Source: Chloroflexota bacterium (lineage in GTDB: Bacteria; Chloroflexota; Ktedonobacteria; Ktedonobacterales; Ktedonobacteraceae). From it: a stretch of DNA of 6,429 nucleotides. Within the stretch, counting starts at the first letter, position 1; each line of letters begins with the position of its first letter. This document shows, piece after piece, positions 4,531 through 6,429 of this stretch. Location: positions 1 through 6,429 of the forward strand of contig VBJK01000453.1 of the NCBI GenBank assembly GCA_005879655.1. The letters are read 5' to 3'. The position numbers and the translations under genes are program-made. The notes below the pieces were generated by a model, which saw only the letters and a program-made list of their open reading frames with translations, did no database searches and was not told where the DNA came from.

Positions 4531-6429
4531 ATGGCATTGCTCGCAGATCTTCAGCCCGGCACTCTGGTGCGAGGTCTCTTGCCTGGAAATACAGTGGCAA
4601 GTATTTTGACGGTCGTTCTCCATTCTGGCATGAGTGCCGAGATAGTGTATAAAGATGCCAATGGGGTTCTGGGCAGTGAATTATTGTACCCAGATACGAT
4701 TGAGAAGCTTCAAATCGTCACACACGAATTGCCTTGGAGCTTTGATGCTGACGGCGTGCTCTTCCGCCTCGTATCAGAGGCCTATCGTATTCGTCTGGCA
4801 TACCTTTTTGATCCCCTCATTGCCGTGCATACCTCACAGGTCGAACCATTGCCCCATCAGATTACAGCTGTCTATGAAACCATGCTCAATAAGCAACCCT
4901 TACGCTATCTGCTTGCCGATGATCCTGGAGCTGGCAAAACTATTATGGCCGGGTTGCTGATCAAGGAACTACTGATGCGTGGCGATCTGCATCGCTGCTT
5001 GATTGTTTCCCCCGGCAATCTTGTTGAGCAATGGCAGGATGAACTGTTGCAACGCTTTCATATGGCGTTTGATATCCTGACCAATGATCGCGTTGAAGCT
5101 TCGGCAACTGGCAATCCTTTTCTCCAGATGCCATTCTGCATTGCACGTCTGGATAAGCTTTCGCGTGATGAGCATTTGCAGGAGAAGCTACAGCAGACTG
5201 AATGGGATTTAATTGTTGTTGATGAAGCACATAAGATGTCAGCAACATTCTTCGCTGGTGAGGCAAAATATACGAAGCGTTACCAGTTGGGCAGAAAGTT
5301 AGGGACATTGACCCGCCACCTGCTTTTGCTGACGGCAACACCACATAACGGCAAAGAGGAAGATTTCCAGCTATTCTTGGCACTGCTCGATCATGATCGT
5401 TTTGAAGGCCGCTTCCGCAATGGGGTCCATAAAGTTGATGTCTCTGACATGATGCGTCATCTGGTGAAAGAGCAACTTTACAAGTTTGATAATACACTGC
5501 TCTTTCCTGAACGCCTGGCATATACGGTGAATTATGAACTCTCACCTCTAGAGCATGATCTCTATCGCTATGTAACTGAGTACGTGCGGCGTGAATTCAA
5601 TCGTGCTGATGCACTACAAAATAACGGACGCAAGGGGACTATCGGGTTCGCATTGACAACGCTTCAACGACGCCTGGCCTCTTCCCCAGAAGCGATCTAT
5701 CAATCACTGCGCCGTAGACGTGAACGGCTCGAACAACGCCTGGAAGAGGCAAAACAAGCAAGGAACCAGACCGGCCATACACCAAATATTGAGTTGCTAC
5801 AGCATCTGTCACCGCTCTCAAATGATGATCTGGATGATCTGGATGATGCCCCCACTACTGAGGTGGAAGAGATGGAGCAACGCGTTGTTGCCCAGGCATC
5901 AGCCGCACGCACCATCACAGAATTAGAGATGGAGATCCGGCGGCTCATAGAGTTGGAACAGCTGGCATTTCAGGTACGCGCAAGCGGGACTGATCGCAAA
6001 TGGGAAGGGCTGGCGAGTTTGTTGCAAAACAATACAGAGATGTTTGATCCCCAGGGGCATCGTCGCAAGTTGGTGATCTTTACCGAGCATCGCGATACAT
6101 TGAACTACTTATACGAACGCATCTCTACCATGCTAGGCCGCACTGACGCCATGGTGATCATTCATGGCAGCTTGAATCGTGAGCAGCGCATGAAGGCCCA
6201 GGAGGCTTTTATGCAAAACAGAGAGGTACAGATTCTGGTTGCAACTGATGCCGCAGGCGAGGGCGTCAACTTGCAGCGTGCTCATCTCATGGTCAATTAC
6301 GACTTGCCATGGAATCCTAATCGTTTAGAGCAACGTTTTGGGCGTATTCACCGTATTGGTCAAACAGAGGTTTGCCACCTCTGGAATCTGGTCGCTCTGG
6401 ACACACGCGAAGGCGAAGTTTTTCATACT
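4531..6429 (+). CDS. DrmD-like SNF2 helicase of a phage-defence locus, 3' end missing
   Basis: The frame is open from ATG 4531 to the right edge: 633 codons, no stop. It encodes a superfamily 2 ATPase that should couple ATP hydrolysis to movement on DNA. Residues 1-110 are a family-specific N-terminal region (LQPGTLVRGLLPGN; FRLVSEAYRIRLAYLFDP). Motifs follow in order: LEPLPHQ-like Q motif in the variant VEPLPHQ near 108; Walker A ADDPGAGKT (129-137); SPGNLVEQWQDEL after it (motif Ia region); DEAH (231-234); TATPH (268-272); VIFTEH (515-520); ATDAAGEGVNLQ (571-582); and QRFGRIHRIGQ (601-611), the arginine-finger motif VI. Between the RecA lobes is a long insert with a basic helix (RRRRERLEQRLEEAK, 394-408) and an acidic stretch (431-439). 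From memory, the ADDPGAGKTIMAGLLIKEL pattern and the insert match DrmD of DISARM and related helicases found near DUF1156 and DUF499 genes. The plain RapA family is a less good fit. Alternative start: GTG 4525, both served by the AGAGAGAG at 4513-4520. Relatives usually exceed about 900 residues, so the C-terminal part is lost. Confidence 0.88.
   Translation, partial: MALLADLQPGTLVRGLLPGNTVASILTVVLHSGMSAEIVYKDANGVLGSELLYPDTIEKLQIVTHELPWSFDADGVLFRLVSEAYRIRLAYLFDPLIAVHTSQVEPLPHQITAVYETMLNKQPLRYLLADDPGAGKTIMAGLLIKELLMRGDLHRCLIVSPGNLVEQWQDELLQRFHMAFDILTNDRVEASATGNPFLQMPFCIARLDKLSRDEHLQEKLQQTEWDLIVVDEAHKMSATFFAGEAKYTKRYQLGRKLGTLTRHLLLLTATPHNGKEEDFQLFLALLDHDRFEGRFRNGVHKVDVSDMMRHLVKEQLYKFDNTLLFPERLAYTVNYELSPLEHDLYRYVTEYVRREFNRADALQNNGRKGTIGFALTTLQRRLASSPEAIYQSLRRRRERLEQRLEEAKQARNQTGHTPNIELLQHLSPLSNDDLDDLDDAPTTEVEEMEQRVVAQASAARTITELEMEIRRLIELEQLAFQVRASGTDRKWEGLASLLQNNTEMFDPQGHRRKLVIFTEHRDTLNYLYERISTMLGRTDAMVIIHGSLNREQRMKAQEAFMQNREVQILVATDAAGEGVNLQRAHLMVNYDLPWNPNRLEQRFGRIHRIGQTEVCHLWNLVALDTREGEVFHT
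5824..5847 (+). repeat. Short tandem repeat encoding an acidic stretch in the helicase
   Basis: The 9-bp unit GATGATCTG is present twice plus a further GATGAT. It encodes DDLDDLDD (432-439) within the variable insert between the two RecA lobes. The unit preserves frame, so length variation between strains is possible. Confidence 0.6.

Noticed and set aside
4521..4652. ATG 4521 opening a 43-codon frame just upstream of and overlapping the helicase start
   Set aside because: It is out of frame with the helicase, and the AGAG run abuts the ATG, leaving no spacing for a Shine-Dalgarno. The product has no recognisable features.
4961..5545. A 194-codon open frame on the minus strand
   Set aside because: It lies wholly inside the helicase gene, which has clear motifs on the plus strand. 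Its translation shows no recognisable pattern.
1..6429. CRISPR array, tRNA, rRNA or transposase gene
   Set aside because: No spaced repeat array, cloverleaf-like sequence, rRNA signature or transposase motif was seen on either strand.

Overview
The window reads as bacterial chromosome with three blocks: the 5' end of a sensor kinase gene on the minus strand, a complete plus-strand operon for the binding protein and two permeases of a peptide-type ABC importer, and the first 633 codons of a SNF2-family helicase of the kind found in phage-defence loci. Intermediate base composition, a lipoprotein-anchored binding protein, Shine-Dalgarno sites with about 7-nt spacing and a GAF-type sensor kinase would suit a Chloroflexota organism of the Ktedonobacteria type. 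That assignment is an impression from protein style; no rRNA or marker gene is present to test it.

Left block (1-470). A minus-strand gene starts at 213 and runs off the left edge. Its 71 visible codons resemble the start of a GAF-domain signal-transduction histidine kinase. The 257-bp divergent intergenic region holds one promoter-like element facing each way, both with a TATACT -10 box. On the transporter side there is also a 9-codon upstream ORF with its own Shine-Dalgarno, ending just before that of the binding-protein gene.

Middle block (471-4291). A family-5 substrate-binding lipoprotein is followed after 14 bp by a DppB/OppB-type permease and after 33 bp by a DppC/OppC-type permease. 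All three are intact and probably co-transcribed. No ATPase gene follows, so the importer must use ATPases encoded elsewhere or its operon has been cut short here.

Junction (4292-4530). A terminator-like hairpin with a T-run is followed by a perfect 16-bp palindromic hairpin bracketed by identical 10-bp direct repeats. Then comes a strong promoter (TTGACA, 17-bp spacer, TGATATGTT). This is where transporter genes give way to a defence-type gene.

Right block (4531-6429). The helicase has all the main superfamily 2 motifs, with the unusual Walker A ADDPGAGKT. By recollection this and its flanks match DrmD (DISARM) and closely related defence helicases. The gene is open at the right edge, so the genes that would identify the system (methylase, DrmA/B/C-like or DUF1156/DUF499-like proteins) lie outside the window. 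The most interesting lead is therefore the locus this window enters, not something fully contained in it.
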